Notes: generated by a model not told the origin, from the sequence alone. 64,000 bases of DNA from Burkholderia pyrrocinia (GCF_001028665.1 NZ_CP011503.1:2046001-2110000), one strand, 5' to 3'; counted from the first letter of the stretch, positions 54,440 through 63,321 are shown. A program made the numbers and translations.

Positions 54440-54532
54440 CCTGCGTGACTGGCGATAGAACCCTTCGGGTTCAAGGTGGAGCATCCCACCGTGAAGCGCG
54501 GGGCGCCGTTTTTGCCGTTCGCCTGGGCAGCC
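54440..54532 (+). promoter_or_regulatory. ZTP (pfl motif) riboswitch in the glyA leader
   Basis: The leader contains both conserved halves of the ZTP-sensing pfl RNA: GCGTGACTGGCG at 54443-54454 and CGCCTGGGCAGCCG at 54520-54533. Between them are a GAACCC-TTCG-GGGTTC-like hairpin (about 54458-54472) and a GTGG/CCAC hairpin (about 54476-54489). A pseudoknot between the halves is part of the known fold. ZTP/ZMP accumulates when 10-formyl-THF is short, and glyA (one-carbon supply) is an established class of target. The aptamer ends about 140 bases before the glyA start, leaving room for an expression platform. No ligand data are possible here. Confidence 0.87.
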
Positions 54533-54672
54533 GTTGTGTGCCGTCGCGTGCATCGCCGGTGGCTGTCCTGCTTCGCGTCATACGGATTCTTCCGCCACGT
54601 CGAGCTGGTCCCGCCAGCAGCGCACCGTACACGGCCACTCCGGTCAACCTGTACACACTTAACGGAAACCGT

Positions 54673-55920
54673 ATGTTTGACAGAGCCCAAAGCACCATCG
54701 CGAACGTCGATCCCGAAGTCTTTGCAGCGATCGAGCAGGAAAACCGCCGCCAGGAAGATCACATCGAGCTGATCGCGTCGGAAAACTACACGAGCCCGGC
54801 CGTGATGGCCGCACAAGGCTCGCAGCTCACGAACAAGTACGCGGAAGGTTATCCGGGCAAGCGCTATTACGGCGGCTGCGAGTACGTCGACGTCGTCGAG
54901 CAACTGGCGATCGACCGCGTGAAGCAGCTGTTCGGCGCGGAAGCGGCGAACGTGCAGCCGAACTCGGGTTCGCAGGCGAACCAGGGCGTGTTCTTCGCGA
55001 TGCTCAAGCCGGGCGACACGATCATGGGCATGAGCCTCGCGCACGGCGGTCACCTGACGCACGGCTCGCCGGTGAACATGTCGGGCAAGTGGTTCAACGT
55101 CGTGAGCTACGGCCTGAACGAGAACGAAGACATCGACTACGACGCGGCCGAAAAGCTCGCGCAGGAACACAAGCCGAAGCTGATCGTCGCGGGCGCATCG
55201 GCGTTCTCGCTGAAGATCGATTTCGAGCGTCTGGCGAAGATCGCGAAGTCGGTGGGCGCGTACCTGATGGTCGACATGGCGCACTACGCAGGCCTGATCG
55301 CGGCCGGCGTGTACCCGAACCCGGTGCCGCACGCGGATTTCGTGACGACGACGACGCACAAGAGCCTGCGCGGCCCGCGCGGCGGCGTGATCCTGATGAA
55401 GTCCGAGTACGAGAAGCCGATCAACTCGGCGATCTTCCCGGGCATCCAGGGTGGCCCGCTGATGCACGTGATCGCGGCGAAGGCAGTGGCGTTCAAGGAA
55501 GCGCTGTCGCCGGAGTTCAAGGCATACCAGGAAAAGGTGGTCGAGAACGCACGCGTGCTGGCTGAAACGCTGGTGAAGCGCGGGCTGCGCATCGTGTCGG
55601 GCCGCACCGAAAGCCACGTGATGCTGGTCGACCTGCGCGCGAAGAACATCACGGGCAAGGCAGCGGAAGCGGCGCTCGGCGCGGCGCACATCACGGTGAA
55701 CAAGAACGCGATCCCGAACGACCCGGAAAAGCCGTTCGTGACGAGCGGCGTGCGCCTGGGCTCGCCGGCGATGACGACGCGCGGCTTCGGGCCGGCGGAA
55801 GCGGAACAGGTGGGCAACCTGATCGCCGACGTGCTGGAGAACCCGGAAGATGCAGCGACGATCGAGCGCGTGCGCGTACAGGTCGCCGAGCTGACCAAGC
55901 GTTTCCCGGTCTATCGCTGA
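54673..55920 (+). CDS. glyA: Serine hydroxymethyltransferase
   Basis: PLP enzyme of 415 residues converting serine and THF to glycine and 5,10-methylene-THF, the main one-carbon source. It shows [19 protein letters not shown], the cofactor loop [13 protein letters not shown], the Schiff-base Lys in [15 protein letters not shown], and the C-terminal [19 protein letters not shown] 54673 fits the family start ([17 protein letters not shown]). It is preceded by a ZTP riboswitch and followed after six bases by nrdR, a glyA-nrdR order common in Betaproteobacteria. Confidence 0.98.
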   Translation: MFDRAQSTIANVDPEVFAAIEQENRRQEDHIELIASENYTSPAVMAAQGSQLTNKYAEGYPGKRYYGGCEYVDVVEQLAIDRVKQLFGAEAANVQPNSGSQANQGVFFAMLKPGDTIMGMSLAHGGHLTHGSPVNMSGKWFNVVSYGLNENEDIDYDAAEKLAQEHKPKLIVAGASAFSLKIDFERLAKIAKSVGAYLMVDMAHYAGLIAAGVYPNPVPHADFVTTTTHKSLRGPRGGVILMKSEYEKPINSAIFPGIQGGPLMHVIAAKAVAFKEALSPEFKAYQEKVVENARVLAETLVKRGLRIVSGRTESHVMLVDLRAKNITGKAAEAALGAAHITVNKNAIPNDPEKPFVTSGVRLGSPAMTTRGFGPAEAEQVGNLIADVLENPEDAATIERVRVQVAELTKRFPVYR

Positions 55921-55926
55921 GCGACG

Positions 55927-56406
55927 ATGCGCTGCCCGTTCTGCCGGCATGACGACACGCAGGTCGTTGACTCGCGCGTGTCCGAAGATGGCGCCGCGAT
56001 CCGGCGGCGCCGCCGCTGCTCGGCTTGCGACAAGCGCTTCACGACGTACGAGCGGGTCGAGCTGTCCCTGCCGTTCGTCGTGAAGAAGGATGGCAGCCGC
56101 ACGGAATTCGACCGTCGCAAGATCGTCGCCAGCATGCAACTCGCGCTGCGCAAGCGGCCGGTTGCTGCCGACGCGATCGACGCGGCGGTCGCCCGCATCG
56201 AATACCAACTGCTCGCGACAGGCGAGCGTGAAGTGCGTAGCGAGAAGCTCGGCGAACTCGTGATGAACGAGTTGCGCGGCCTCGATACGATTGCCTATGT
56301 CCGCTTTGCATCGGTGTATCGCCGGTTCGAGGACGTTTCCGAATTTGCCGACGTGATCGAAGAGTTCCGTCGCGCCTCTCCCGCCAAGACTCCGCGTAAG
56401 CGCTGA
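55927..56406 (+). CDS. nrdR: Transcriptional repressor NrdR
   Basis: A 159-residue repressor of ribonucleotide reductase genes. The N-terminal zinc ribbon has Cys pairs in CPFC and CSAC, with [20 protein letters not shown]. It is followed by an ATP-cone domain (about 49-139: [37 protein letters not shown]) that senses ATP/dATP. The gene starts six bases after glyA and so is likely co-transcribed with it under the ZTP riboswitch, linking folate state to deoxynucleotide control. Confidence 0.97.
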   Translation: MRCPFCRHDDTQVVDSRVSEDGAAIRRRRRCSACDKRFTTYERVELSLPFVVKKDGSRTEFDRRKIVASMQLALRKRPVAADAIDAAVARIEYQLLATGEREVRSEKLGELVMNELRGLDTIAYVRFASVYRRFEDVSEFADVIEEFRRASPAKTPRKR

Positions 56407-56559
56407 CGCGCTGCGTCCGTTCATCGTCTTCTCCGTTGGTCCAGTTCGCGCCGATTGTGTCGGTCGCGATCGCATGTCGCCAGTCGGCCGTTCGGCTAAT
56501 GGCGTGCTTCCGCACGCGTCGCTACAGTCGTCGCATTACCTTGGCGGAGGACGACTGCG

Positions 56560-57123
56560 ATGGGACTGCGCTATCCATCCTTGAAAAAAGTAGTGCGACG
56601 CTCGAGCGGGTTCACGCTCGTCGAGTTGATGGTCGCAATCGCGCTGGCGGCCGGGCTCGCGCTCTATGCGGCGCCCGCGTTCGACCAGTGGCGCATGCAC
56701 GAACGCGTGGATGCGCGCTCGCTTGCGTTGCTCGGGGCGCTGTCGTTCGCACGTACCGAGGCGACGCGTCTCGGCGTGCGCGTCACGCTGTGTCGGGCCG
56801 GGAACGACGGCACCTGTCTGCGTGCCGGTGAGCGGTGCGATCCGGCCGAATGGTCATGCGACTGGCTCGTCAGTGGGCAATTCGACGGGCAGTCGCGCGT
56901 GCTGCGACGTTATCCGCGCGATGCCGAAGTGGCCGTCGCGGGCGCTGCACACGATCTGGCTTTTGCGCCACCGGTCGGTCAGGCGATCGGCGGAATCCGG
57001 CGTTTCGAATTGCGTCCGCGACGCGGCCCGTCCGGAGCCGACGACGCACGTGCGTCGCGTTGCGTGCGGATTGCGGCGGGCGGCCGCGCGCGCGTTGTCG
57101 CCGGCCGTTGCGACGCGGCGTGA
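56560..57123 (+). CDS. fimT: Type IV pilus minor pseudopilin FimT/FimU (GspH family)
   Basis: A 187-residue prepilin with the class III signal GFTLVELMVAIALAAGLAL after 17 basic residues. The peptidase site Gly, +1 Phe and +5 Glu are all present. The GspH-type globular part contains LSFARTEATRLGVRVTLCRAG and two Cys pairs (CLRAGERC, CDPAEWSCDW). Minor pilins of this set prime pilus assembly at the inner membrane. GGAGG lies nine bases before ATG 56560. It opens a tightly packed operon whose genes all overlap. Confidence 0.88.
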   Translation: MGLRYPSLKKVVRRSSGFTLVELMVAIALAAGLALYAAPAFDQWRMHERVDARSLALLGALSFARTEATRLGVRVTLCRAGNDGTCLRAGERCDPAEWSCDWLVSGQFDGQSRVLRRYPRDAEVAVAGAAHDLAFAPPVGQAIGGIRRFELRPRRGPSGADDARASRCVRIAAGGRARVVAGRCDAA

Positions 57124-57530
57124 TGGCCATGCGCAACGCAATGCACGGCACGTCGCTGATCGAGGCGATGCTGGCCATCGCGCTGCTCGCCACCGTGATG
57201 CTGGCGGTGGCCGGCAGCCAGCTCGCGATGGCGCGCACGCAACGGGCGACGATCTGGCGTGAACGCGCGCTGTGGCTGGCCGATGCGCGTGTCGAGCGCT
57301 CGCGCGCCGGCGCGCGAGCCGACGACGGTCTAGCGGCGCTGGCGGCTGCAGCGTTGCCCGGCGGCGCGATGTCGCTCGACGACGGGCCGGGCGGCGTCCG
57401 GTACGCGATTGTCGGCTGGCGTGGCGGCAATGCAGCGGCGTCGCCGCGATGCGAAGCCGCAGGTGCGTCGGCGCAGCCGCCGTCGTGCGTCCGGATTCCG
57501 TTTCGGGAGGCTGGTGCAGATGAACGTTGA
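57123..57530 (+). CDS. pilV: Type IV pilus minor pilin PilV
   Basis: A 135-residue prepilin overlapping the fimT stop by one base. After nine residues comes GTSLIEAMLAIALLATVMLAVAGSQLAM, with the Gly-1 and Glu+5 of the prepilin peptidase site and a Thr instead of Phe at +1. ARTQRATIWRERALWLADARVE follows, as in PilV/PilI. The mature domain is short for PilV and ends in a Cys-containing loop. Its place between fimT and pilW matches standard minor-pilin operons. Confidence 0.83.
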   Translation: MAMRNAMHGTSLIEAMLAIALLATVMLAVAGSQLAMARTQRATIWRERALWLADARVERSRAGARADDGLAALAAAALPGGAMSLDDGPGGVRYAIVGWRGGNAAASPRCEAAGASAQPPSCVRIPFREAGADER

Positions 57531-58353
57531 TCGCCGCATGCGTGCACATACGCTGCTCGAAGTGCTGATCGCGATGACCGTCGGTCTCCTCGTGCTCGCG
57601 GCGGCCGGTGCGCTGTACCACGCGCAGCGTGTTGCGCAGCGGCGCGCGGAGGACGGGTTCCGGATGCGCGATGCGGCCGGCACCGCGCTGATGCTGATCG
57701 GCCAGCAGCTCCAGATGGCAGGATTCCGGCCGCTCGATGCCGAAGGCGCGTCATCGTTGCCGCCGGTGTTCGGCTGTTCGATGGCGCGCGTGCGAGGCGA
57801 CGGCGCGCAGGTGCGCTGCGAGCCCGTACGCGCTTCGTCGGACGCGTTGCTGATCCGGTACGTCGGCGATGCCGTGTCGACGTGGCCGACGGTGAGCGGC
57901 CAGGTGTCGGATTGTCTCGGGCAGGGTGTCGGCGTGTCGGGCGAACGAGTGCAGGTGGAGAACCGCTTCGATGCGCACGTCAGCCCGTCGACGGGCGAGC
58001 CCGAACTGTACTGCGAAGGAAACGGCCGTCCGGGCACGCCACAGCCGGTGGTGTCGGGAATCGATCAGTTGCGCGCGCGTTATCTTCGTCGCGGCGGCAT
58101 GCAGTTCGTCGATGCCGAAGCAATGCGTGTCGACGACTGGCGCGATGTGGTGGCCGTGCATGTCTGCGTGCGGGCGCGCGGCGAACCGATGCGCGAGCCG
58201 GCCCGTCAAGTCGACTGCGATGGTCGCGCTGCGGTTGCACAGGACGGCCGTGCACGTTTGACGCTGCATCGCGTCGTCGCGTTGAGGAATGCAGCGGTCG
58301 CATTCGGCGACATGTTGCGCGACGGAACGCACGCGCGCGAGGTGTTGCGATGA
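57520..58353 (+). CDS. pilW: Type IV pilus minor pilin PilW
   Basis: A 277-residue PilW family protein starting at ATG 57520 inside the end of pilV, with GGGAGG nine bases before. The hydrophobic prepilin segment is HTLLEVLIAMTVGLLVLAAAGALY. The usual Gly at -1 appears as Ala and the +1 Phe as His, so cleavage by prepilin peptidase may be inefficient. GIDQLRARYL and a C-terminal LTLHRVVALRNAA are family-like. It is followed by pilX with an ATGA overlap. Confidence 0.83.
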   Translation: MNVDRRMRAHTLLEVLIAMTVGLLVLAAAGALYHAQRVAQRRAEDGFRMRDAAGTALMLIGQQLQMAGFRPLDAEGASSLPPVFGCSMARVRGDGAQVRCEPVRASSDALLIRYVGDAVSTWPTVSGQVSDCLGQGVGVSGERVQVENRFDAHVSPSTGEPELYCEGNGRPGTPQPVVSGIDQLRARYLRRGGMQFVDAEAMRVDDWRDVVAVHVCVRARGEPMREPARQVDCDGRAAVAQDGRARLTLHRVVALRNAAVAFGDMLRDGTHAREVLR

Positions 58354-59018
58354 GCGAAGCAGGGCGGTACGCGCGGGAGATATCGCGATGCGTTGCGGCA
58401 GGCAACACGCATGGGCGCGTTGCGGCGAACGGCGACGAATCGCGTCAGGCCGCGCGCACGGGAGCCGTGGCGACGAGCCTGCGCGAGCCGTGCATACGTT
58501 TCCGGTCAGCCGGTCGCGACTGGCGTCGCGACGCGGGCCTTGCATTGCCCGCGGTGATCGCGGTCGGCGCCGCCGTTGCAGCCCTGACAGGCACGTGGTT
58601 CGAATCCGCGCTGACGGAGTCGCGCCGTACGCGTGCGTTGTCGGATCGGCTGATCGCATTCCACGCGGCCGATGCCGCGCTCGCTGCGTGCACCGCGCGA
58701 TTGCTCCGTGGCTCGGCGCCCTACGTGAACGAAGGCGAATCGCGCGCGGAGCCCGACGCGTGGCGGCGCATGCCGGCGATGGCAGCAGCCGAAGCATTCG
58801 CGCCGTTCGCGGGATGGCCGTTGGTCGCGCAGCCGCCGAGATGCCTGATCGAGGCGTGGCGCGGGGCGGGGCCGGCCGGCGGCCGCGCTTACCTCGTCAC
58901 CGCACGTGGTGTCGGTGCGCATGCGTCGAGTTCCGTCTGGCTGCAACAGCAGATCGCGATCCGCGATGGACGCGTCGTCGCGCTGCGCTGGCGTCGTGTC
59001 GCGGCGGTGCTTCGATGA
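58350..59018 (+). CDS. pilX: PilX-like type IV pilus assembly protein
   Basis: A 222-residue protein in the pilX position. The membrane segment GLALPAVIAVGAAVAALTGTWF, then TRALSDRLIAFHAADAALAACTARLL, matches the PilX N-terminal pattern in which an AAEAAL-like motif follows the helix. It lacks the +5 Glu and is preceded by about 60 extra Arg/Ser-rich residues not expected for PilX, so the true start may be further in. The gene overlaps pilW and pilE by four bases each. Confidence 0.7.
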   Translation: MSEAGRYAREISRCVAAGNTHGRVAANGDESRQAARTGAVATSLREPCIRFRSAGRDWRRDAGLALPAVIAVGAAVAALTGTWFESALTESRRTRALSDRLIAFHAADAALAACTARLLRGSAPYVNEGESRAEPDAWRRMPAMAAAEAFAPFAGWPLVAQPPRCLIEAWRGAGPAGGRAYLVTARGVGAHASSSVWLQQQIAIRDGRVVALRWRRVAAVLR

Positions 59019-59461
59019 ACGGGCGCGCGTCCGTGTATCGATCGGCGGGATTCACGCTGCTCGAGCTGATGATCGTGCTCGCGATCGTCGCGGCGCTGGC
59101 CGGATGGGGCATCCCGTCGTATCGCGAGCATGTCGTGCGCGTTCATCGCGCGTCGGCGGTGTCCGCGCTGTACCGGGCGGCCCAATATCTCGAAACGCTG
59201 GACGGTGCGCCGCCGCCGGCGCTGCCGGACGCGCTCGCGCAGGCGCCGCCGGACGGGCAGGCGGTCTATCGATTGACGCTCAGGCGGCCGGACGGCGGCG
59301 ACTCGCCGGTGAGCTACGAACTGGAAGCAAGCCCGCTCGACACGGGTCCGATGCACGACGATGCCTGCGGCGTCTTCACGCTGCGTTCGGACGGGACGAA
59401 GGGCAATGCGCGGCGGGATGGCGCCGACGAACAGGGTGCTGCTTGCTGGGGCGTGCGTTGA
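59015..59461 (+). CDS. pilE: Type IV minor pilin PilE
   Basis: A 148-residue prepilin with a canonical class III signal, GFTLLELMIVLAIVAALAGWGIPSY, after about 12 residues. EHVVRVHRASAVSALYRAAQYLE and a C-terminal Cys pair (DDACGVFTL and GAACWGVR) form the D-region typical of PilE minor pilins. The ATG overlaps the pilX stop. No pilY1 gene lies between them, which is the usual place for the adhesin. The gene ends 54 bases before a convergent gene. Confidence 0.88.
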   Translation: MNGRASVYRSAGFTLLELMIVLAIVAALAGWGIPSYREHVVRVHRASAVSALYRAAQYLETLDGAPPPALPDALAQAPPDGQAVYRLTLRRPDGGDSPVSYELEASPLDTGPMHDDACGVFTLRSDGTKGNARRDGADEQGAACWGVR

Positions 59462-59515
59462 CCGCGCACGAAAGGCGCGCAACGGCGCATGGCCGTGCGC
59501 GCGGGATGTCGATTG

Positions 59516-59959
59516 TCAGTCGTCGTGCGCGTCGAGTCCGCGCTCGTCTCGCGACTGCTTCCAGATCCGGTAGACCTCCCATGCGGCAAAGCCTAGCGTG
59601 CCCCACTTCAGCGCGGGGCCCGCGCTCGCGCGCAGCAGCGAGCGAACGGGTTTCGCCAGCACGAGCGACGCAAGCGAACTCAGCATCGGATACTGGTTGA
59701 CGAGGTGGCCGAGGCTCGCATTCAGGTTTTTTGCGGACTGGCTGAACTTGTTGCTGGAAAGGCCGGGGACGAACACCTTGAGCCAGCTGAAGCGGGTGAC
59801 GGCCTGGCGCATTTCGCCGGCGGCTTCCGCGAGTTCGAGCCGCTCGACTTCGGATCGCAGGATCAGCAATTCCTTGCGGAGTGCGCGATGCTGCGACGCG
59901 CTCCAGTTCGATCGCGACGAATGGGGGCGGTGTGCATTGCCCGTGACGTTCTGGCTCAT
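59516..59959 (-). CDS. DUF3318/YqjK-like membrane-associated protein
   Basis: A 147-residue protein of unknown function. An N-terminal helical, charged part (HRALRKELLILRSEVERLELAEAAGEM) is followed by a weakly hydrophobic middle (MLSSLASLVLAKPVRSLLRA) and a tail with TLGFAAWEVYRIWKQSRDE. It is the third gene of a leftward trio with the YqjE- and YqjD-like genes, an order conserved in Burkholderia. The start at 59959 follows the family pattern; the frame to 60076 is an overlap into yqjE. Confidence 0.65.
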   Translation of the reverse strand: MSQNVTGNAHRPHSSRSNWSASQHRALRKELLILRSEVERLELAEAAGEMRQAVTRFSWLKVFVPGLSSNKFSQSAKNLNASLGHLVNQYPMLSSLASLVLAKPVRSLLRASAGPALKWGTLGFAAWEVYRIWKQSRDERGLDAHDD

Positions 59960-60002
59960 GGCGCGTCGGCGAAGTAGGTGGGACGGGTGAACACGGCTGC
60001 GT

Positions 60003-60392
60003 TCACGGCTTGCCGCGGAACAGTTCGCGGTCTTTCTCGAGTTCGGCGAGCGTCGCTTCGAACACGGTCGGCGCATCGCGGAAGCCCGAGCGCGCCTTCA
60101 GCGCGCATACGATGCCGCCTGCGGCATACAGTGCGGTGATCGCTGCGAGCGATTGCCAGCGATAGGTATCCCAGAACGCGATCGTGACGAGCACGGTCAG
60201 GCTGATGAGCGCCATCGTCGCGAGCATCATTGCGGCGAGCCCGAGGAACAGCACGCCCATCAGGCGCTCCTTCTCCTCGGCAAGCTCGATGCCCACCAGT
60301 TCGAGGCGCGTTTGCAGAAGCCCGATCGCGGAGCCGACGAGGCGGCGCAGCGGTCCTTGGCCGGACGGCTGCGAGGTGGTGTCTGTCGTCAT
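60003..60392 (-). CDS. YqjE-like phage-holin-family membrane protein
   Basis: A 129-residue inner-membrane protein with LRRLVGSAIGLLQTRLELVGIELAEEKERL, the conserved start of the YqjE/Phage_holin_3-type family. Two helices follow: LFLGLAAMMLATMALISLTVLV and SLAAITALYAAGGIVCAL. The C-terminus is a charged helix (FEATLAELEKDRELF). It is encoded with YqjD- and YqjK-like genes. In E. coli, YqjD binds ribosomes at the membrane in stationary phase; the role of YqjE is unknown. Confidence 0.8.
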   Translation of the reverse strand: MTTDTTSQPSGQGPLRRLVGSAIGLLQTRLELVGIELAEEKERLMGVLFLGLAAMMLATMALISLTVLVTIAFWDTYRWQSLAAITALYAAGGIVCALKARSGFRDAPTVFEATLAELEKDRELFRGKP

Positions 60393-60515
60393 GGGTGAGG
60401 TGCTTGCGCGTGCAGTGAGCAGCTAGGACAAAGCCGGCCGGCGGCAACCGCCGGCCGGCTTCGACGCCCGTGGGCCGCGCGACGCGGCCCACGGGACGGA
60501 ACGGCGCAGCGCGCG

Positions 60516-60818
60516 TTACTTGCGGTTGATCAGCAGGCCGATCAGCACGCCGACGCCGGCTGCAACGCCGATCGACGTCCACGGATGCTCGTGCACGTAG
60601 TCGTCGGTCGCGCGAGCGGCCTTCTTGCCTTTCTCGACGACCACGACCTGGACGTCGGCTGCCTTGTCCTTGGCCTGCTTCAGGCGCGACATGGCTTTCT
60701 CGCGCAGCTCGGCCGCACGGTCGCCCGTGCTGCTGGCGGCTTGCTTGAGCAGGTCTTCGGCGTCTGCGAGAACGGTTTTGATATCCGACATCAGTTTCTC
60801 CTTGTTGATTTCCGACAT
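60516..60818 (-). CDS. YqjD/ElaB-family (DUF883) membrane-anchored protein
   Basis: A 100-residue protein. A long amphipathic helix rich in Lys/Ala/Glu (LMSDIKTVLADAEDLLKQAASS, then AELREKAMSRLKQAKDKAADV) leads to a C-terminal membrane anchor preceded by DDYVHEHPWTSIGVAAGVGVL and GLLINRK. This is the DUF883 (YqjD/ElaB) pattern. Homologues tether ribosomes to the inner membrane in stationary phase. The start at 60818 has AGGGAG upstream; the frame to 60911 is unsupported. The 318 bases up to the peroxiredoxin gene hold only divergent A/T-rich promoter DNA. Confidence 0.85.
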   Translation of the reverse strand: MSEINKEKLMSDIKTVLADAEDLLKQAASSTGDRAAELREKAMSRLKQAKDKAADVQVVVVEKGKKAARATDDYVHEHPWTSIGVAAGVGVLIGLLINRK

Positions 60819-61136
60819 TGCAACTCCCTTCGTGCTGTCATGCTGCAAGTTCACATCGTAGCGAAACGCCTGCCTGCTGGCGAGCCGGGAAGACGCACGG
60901 CGACAGTGCAAGACTGCATGGTAAACGACTTGTAATCATGAACAGAGCGGAAAATGAGGTGAAGAGTTTCCCTCAGGGGCGCCCGTCCTGCCCCGACACC
61001 ACGCAAAAATGATAAAAAAGTATGAATATCAAACGGAATAATCGTTCGCACGCCCCATTGCTTCCCGTAAGCTGATGGACTTTCCCGCGCTGTTCAGCGC
61101 GCGGTTTCAACCAGCACCGTTCGAGGAGGGAACATC

Positions 61137-61775
61137 ATGAGTCTGCGTCTTGGCGACATCGCACCGGATTTCGAGCAGGAATCGAGCCTGGGCCCCATCA
61201 AGTTTCACGAGTGGCTCGGCGACGGCTGGGGCGTCCTGTTCTCTCACCCGGCCGACTACACGCCGGTGTGCACGACCGAGCTCGGGCTGACCTCGAAGCT
61301 GAAGGGCGAATTCGAGAAACGCAACGTGAAGGTGATCGCGCTGTCGGTCGACGGCGTCGAATCGCACAAGGGCTGGATCAACGACATCAACGAAACGCAA
61401 TCGACGGTCGTCGGCTTCCCGATCATCGCCGATGCGGACCGCAAGGTTTCGCAGCTGTACGACATGATCCACCCGAACGCGAACGAAACGCTGACGGTGC
61501 GCTCGCTGTTCGTGATCGACCCGAACAAGAAGGTGCGGCTCACCATCACCTATCCGGCCAGCACGGGGCGCAACTTCGACGAAGTGCTGCGCGTGATCGA
61601 CTCGCTGCAGCTGACCGACAACTACAAGGTCGCGACACCCGGTAACTGGAAAGATGGCGACGACGTCGTGATCGTGCCGTCGCTGCAGGATCCGGAAGAG
61701 CTGAAGAAGCGTTTCCCGAAGGGCTTCAACGCGGTGCGTCCGTATCTGCGCCTGACGCCGCAGCCGAACAAGTAA
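61137..61775 (+). CDS. 1-Cys peroxiredoxin (AhpC/TSA family, Prx6 group)
   Basis: A 212-residue cytosolic peroxidase with the catalytic site SHPADYTPVCTTELG (peroxidatic Cys45). The C-terminal extension of Prx6-type enzymes is present (VATPGNWKDGDDVVIVPS, then KKRFPKGFN), and no resolving Cys is evident, so it is a 1-Cys enzyme. It reduces hydrogen and organic peroxides. GGAGG is well placed before ATG 61137. The A/T-rich upstream stretch (about 61005-61050) probably holds the promoter. Confidence 0.93.
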   Translation: MSLRLGDIAPDFEQESSLGPIKFHEWLGDGWGVLFSHPADYTPVCTTELGLTSKLKGEFEKRNVKVIALSVDGVESHKGWINDINETQSTVVGFPIIADADRKVSQLYDMIHPNANETLTVRSLFVIDPNKKVRLTITYPASTGRNFDEVLRVIDSLQLTDNYKVATPGNWKDGDDVVIVPSLQDPEELKKRFPKGFNAVRPYLRLTPQPNK

Positions 61776-61838
61776 GCATCGGCGGCGCGTGAACGCGGTA
61801 CCGGGCCGGCGGCCCGGATCGCGGATCCGATGAAAAAA

Positions 61839-61870
61839 CGGCCCGCCCGGCAGTCTTGCCGGGCGGGCCG
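61839..61870. terminator. Bidirectional terminator between peroxiredoxin and gcdH
   Basis: A perfect 14-pair inverted repeat, CGGCCCGCCCGGCA with its complement, around a GTCT loop. It is flanked by an A-run on the left (61833-61838) and TATCTTT on the right, so it can terminate transcripts from both convergent genes. Confidence 0.88.
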
Positions 61871-61922
61871 TATCTTTATGCGCGTACGCGGCAGCGCTGC
61901 CGGGCGCGTCGCATCCGGACGC

Positions 61923-63110
61923 TCAGAAGAATGCCTGGATGCCCGTCTGTGCGCGGCCGAGGATCAGCGCGTGGATGTCGTGCGTGCCTTCGTACGTGTT
62001 GACCACTTCGAGGTTCACGAGGTGGCGCGCGACGCCGAATTCGTCGGAGATGCCGTTGCCGCCGAGCATGTCGCGCGCGAGCCGTGCGATGTCGAGCGAC
62101 TTGCCGCACGAATTGCGCTTCATGATCGACGTGATCTCGACGGCCGCCGTGCCTTCATCCTTCATCCGGCCGAGGCGCAGCACGCCTTGCAGGCCGAGCG
62201 TGATTTCGGTCTGCATGTCGGCGAGCTTCTTCTGGATCAACTGGTTCGCAGCGAGCGGCCGGCCGAACTGCTGGCGGTCGAGCACATACTGGCGCGCGGT
62301 GTGCCAGCACGATTCGGCGGCGCCGAGCGCGCCCCACGCGATCCCGTAGCGCGCCGAGTTCAGGCACGTGAACGGGCCGCGCAGGCCGCTCACGTTCGGC
62401 ATCAGGTTCTCTTCGGGCACGAACACCTCGTCGAGGACGATCTCGCCGGTGATCGATGCGCGCAGCCCGACCTTGCCGTGGATCGTGGGCGCCGACAGTC
62501 CCTTCCAGCCCTTCTCGAGGATGAAGCCGCGGATCGCGTCCTTGCCGTTTTCTTCGAGCTTCGCCCACACGACGAACACGTCGGCGATCGGCGAATTCGT
62601 GATCCACATCTTCGCGCCGGACAGCGAGTAACCGCCAGGGACCTTCTTCGCGCGCGTGACCATGCTGCCCGGATCGGAGCCGTGGTTCGGTTCGGTCAGC
62701 CCGAAGCAGCCGATCCATTCGCCGGTCGCGAGCTTCGGCAGGTATTTCTGCTTCTGCGCGTCCGAGCCGAATTCGTGAATCGGCACCATCACGAGCGACG
62801 ACTGCACGGACATCATCGACCGGTAGCCCGAATCGACGCGCTCGACTTCGCGCGCGATCAGGCCGTAGCTCACGTAATTGAGGCCGGGGCCGCCGTATTC
62901 CTCCGGAATCGTCGGGCCGAGCAGGCCGACTTCGCCCATCTCGCGGAAGATGGCGGCGTCGGTGCGCTCGTGGCGGAACGCTTCGGTGACGCGCGGCGCG
63001 AGCTTGTCCTGCGCGTAAGCCTGCGCGGCATCGCGCACCATCCGCTCTTCCTCGGTCAGTTGCTGGTCGAGCAGCAGCGGATCGTCCCAATGAAAAGTTG
63101 CAGCACTCAT
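61923..63110 (-). CDS. gcdH: Glutaryl-CoA dehydrogenase
   Basis: A 395-residue FAD-dependent acyl-CoA dehydrogenase that converts glutaryl-CoA to crotonyl-CoA in lysine and tryptophan breakdown. It shows [31 protein letters not shown] and the C-terminal [22 protein letters not shown] with the catalytic Glu in TYEGTHD. The whole pattern ([27 protein letters not shown]) is diagnostic of GcdH rather than medium- or short-chain enzymes. It is divergent from an IclR regulator, a common arrangement for gcdH control. Tandem repeats lie in its leader. Confidence 0.95.
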   Translation of the reverse strand: MSAATFHWDDPLLLDQQLTEEERMVRDAAQAYAQDKLAPRVTEAFRHERTDAAIFREMGEVGLLGPTIPEEYGGPGLNYVSYGLIAREVERVDSGYRSMMSVQSSLVMVPIHEFGSDAQKQKYLPKLATGEWIGCFGLTEPNHGSDPGSMVTRAKKVPGGYSLSGAKMWITNSPIADVFVVWAKLEENGKDAIRGFILEKGWKGLSAPTIHGKVGLRASITGEIVLDEVFVPEENLMPNVSGLRGPFTCLNSARYGIAWGALGAAESCWHTARQYVLDRQQFGRPLAANQLIQKKLADMQTEITLGLQGVLRLGRMKDEGTAAVEITSIMKRNSCGKSLDIARLARDMLGGNGISDEFGVARHLVNLEVVNTYEGTHDIHALILGRAQTGIQAFF

Positions 63111-63123
63111 CGTCTCATCTCCT

Positions 63124-63250
63124 GTCGGCCCCCGTTAGCGCTTCAGCGCTTACGGGGGCCCCATGCTTCGCGGTCGGCCCCCGTTAGCGCTTCAGCGCTT
63201 ACGCGGGTCCCATGCTTTGCGGTCGGTCCCTGATTTCACCGGGCCCATGC
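63124..63250. repeat. Tandem 49-bp palindrome-containing repeats (two copies plus a decayed third)
   Basis: Copy 1 (63124-63172) and copy 2 (63173-63221) are nearly identical. Each holds a long hairpin: GGCCCCCGTTAGCGCT, then TCAG, then AGCGCTTACGGGGGCC in copy 1 with small changes in copy 2. Each then ends with CCCATGCTT. A third, degenerate unit (63222 to about 63250) keeps the ends, GTCGGTCCC and GGGCCCATGCTT. They sit between the gcdH and IclR starts, so they could form RNA hairpins in the gcdH leader or serve as DNA sites. Confidence 0.85.
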
Positions 63251-63321
63251 TTGAAATTTGCTTGACTCAAGTTCCGCTGTGCGGAACAATGTTTTGCAAA
63301 TAGAGCCCAGTGTAGCACCAG

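Noticed and set aside
61019..61060. Possible OxyR or other operator in the A/T-rich stretch before the peroxiredoxin gene
   Set aside because: The stretch probably contains the promoter, but I could not find a clear operator pattern by eye.
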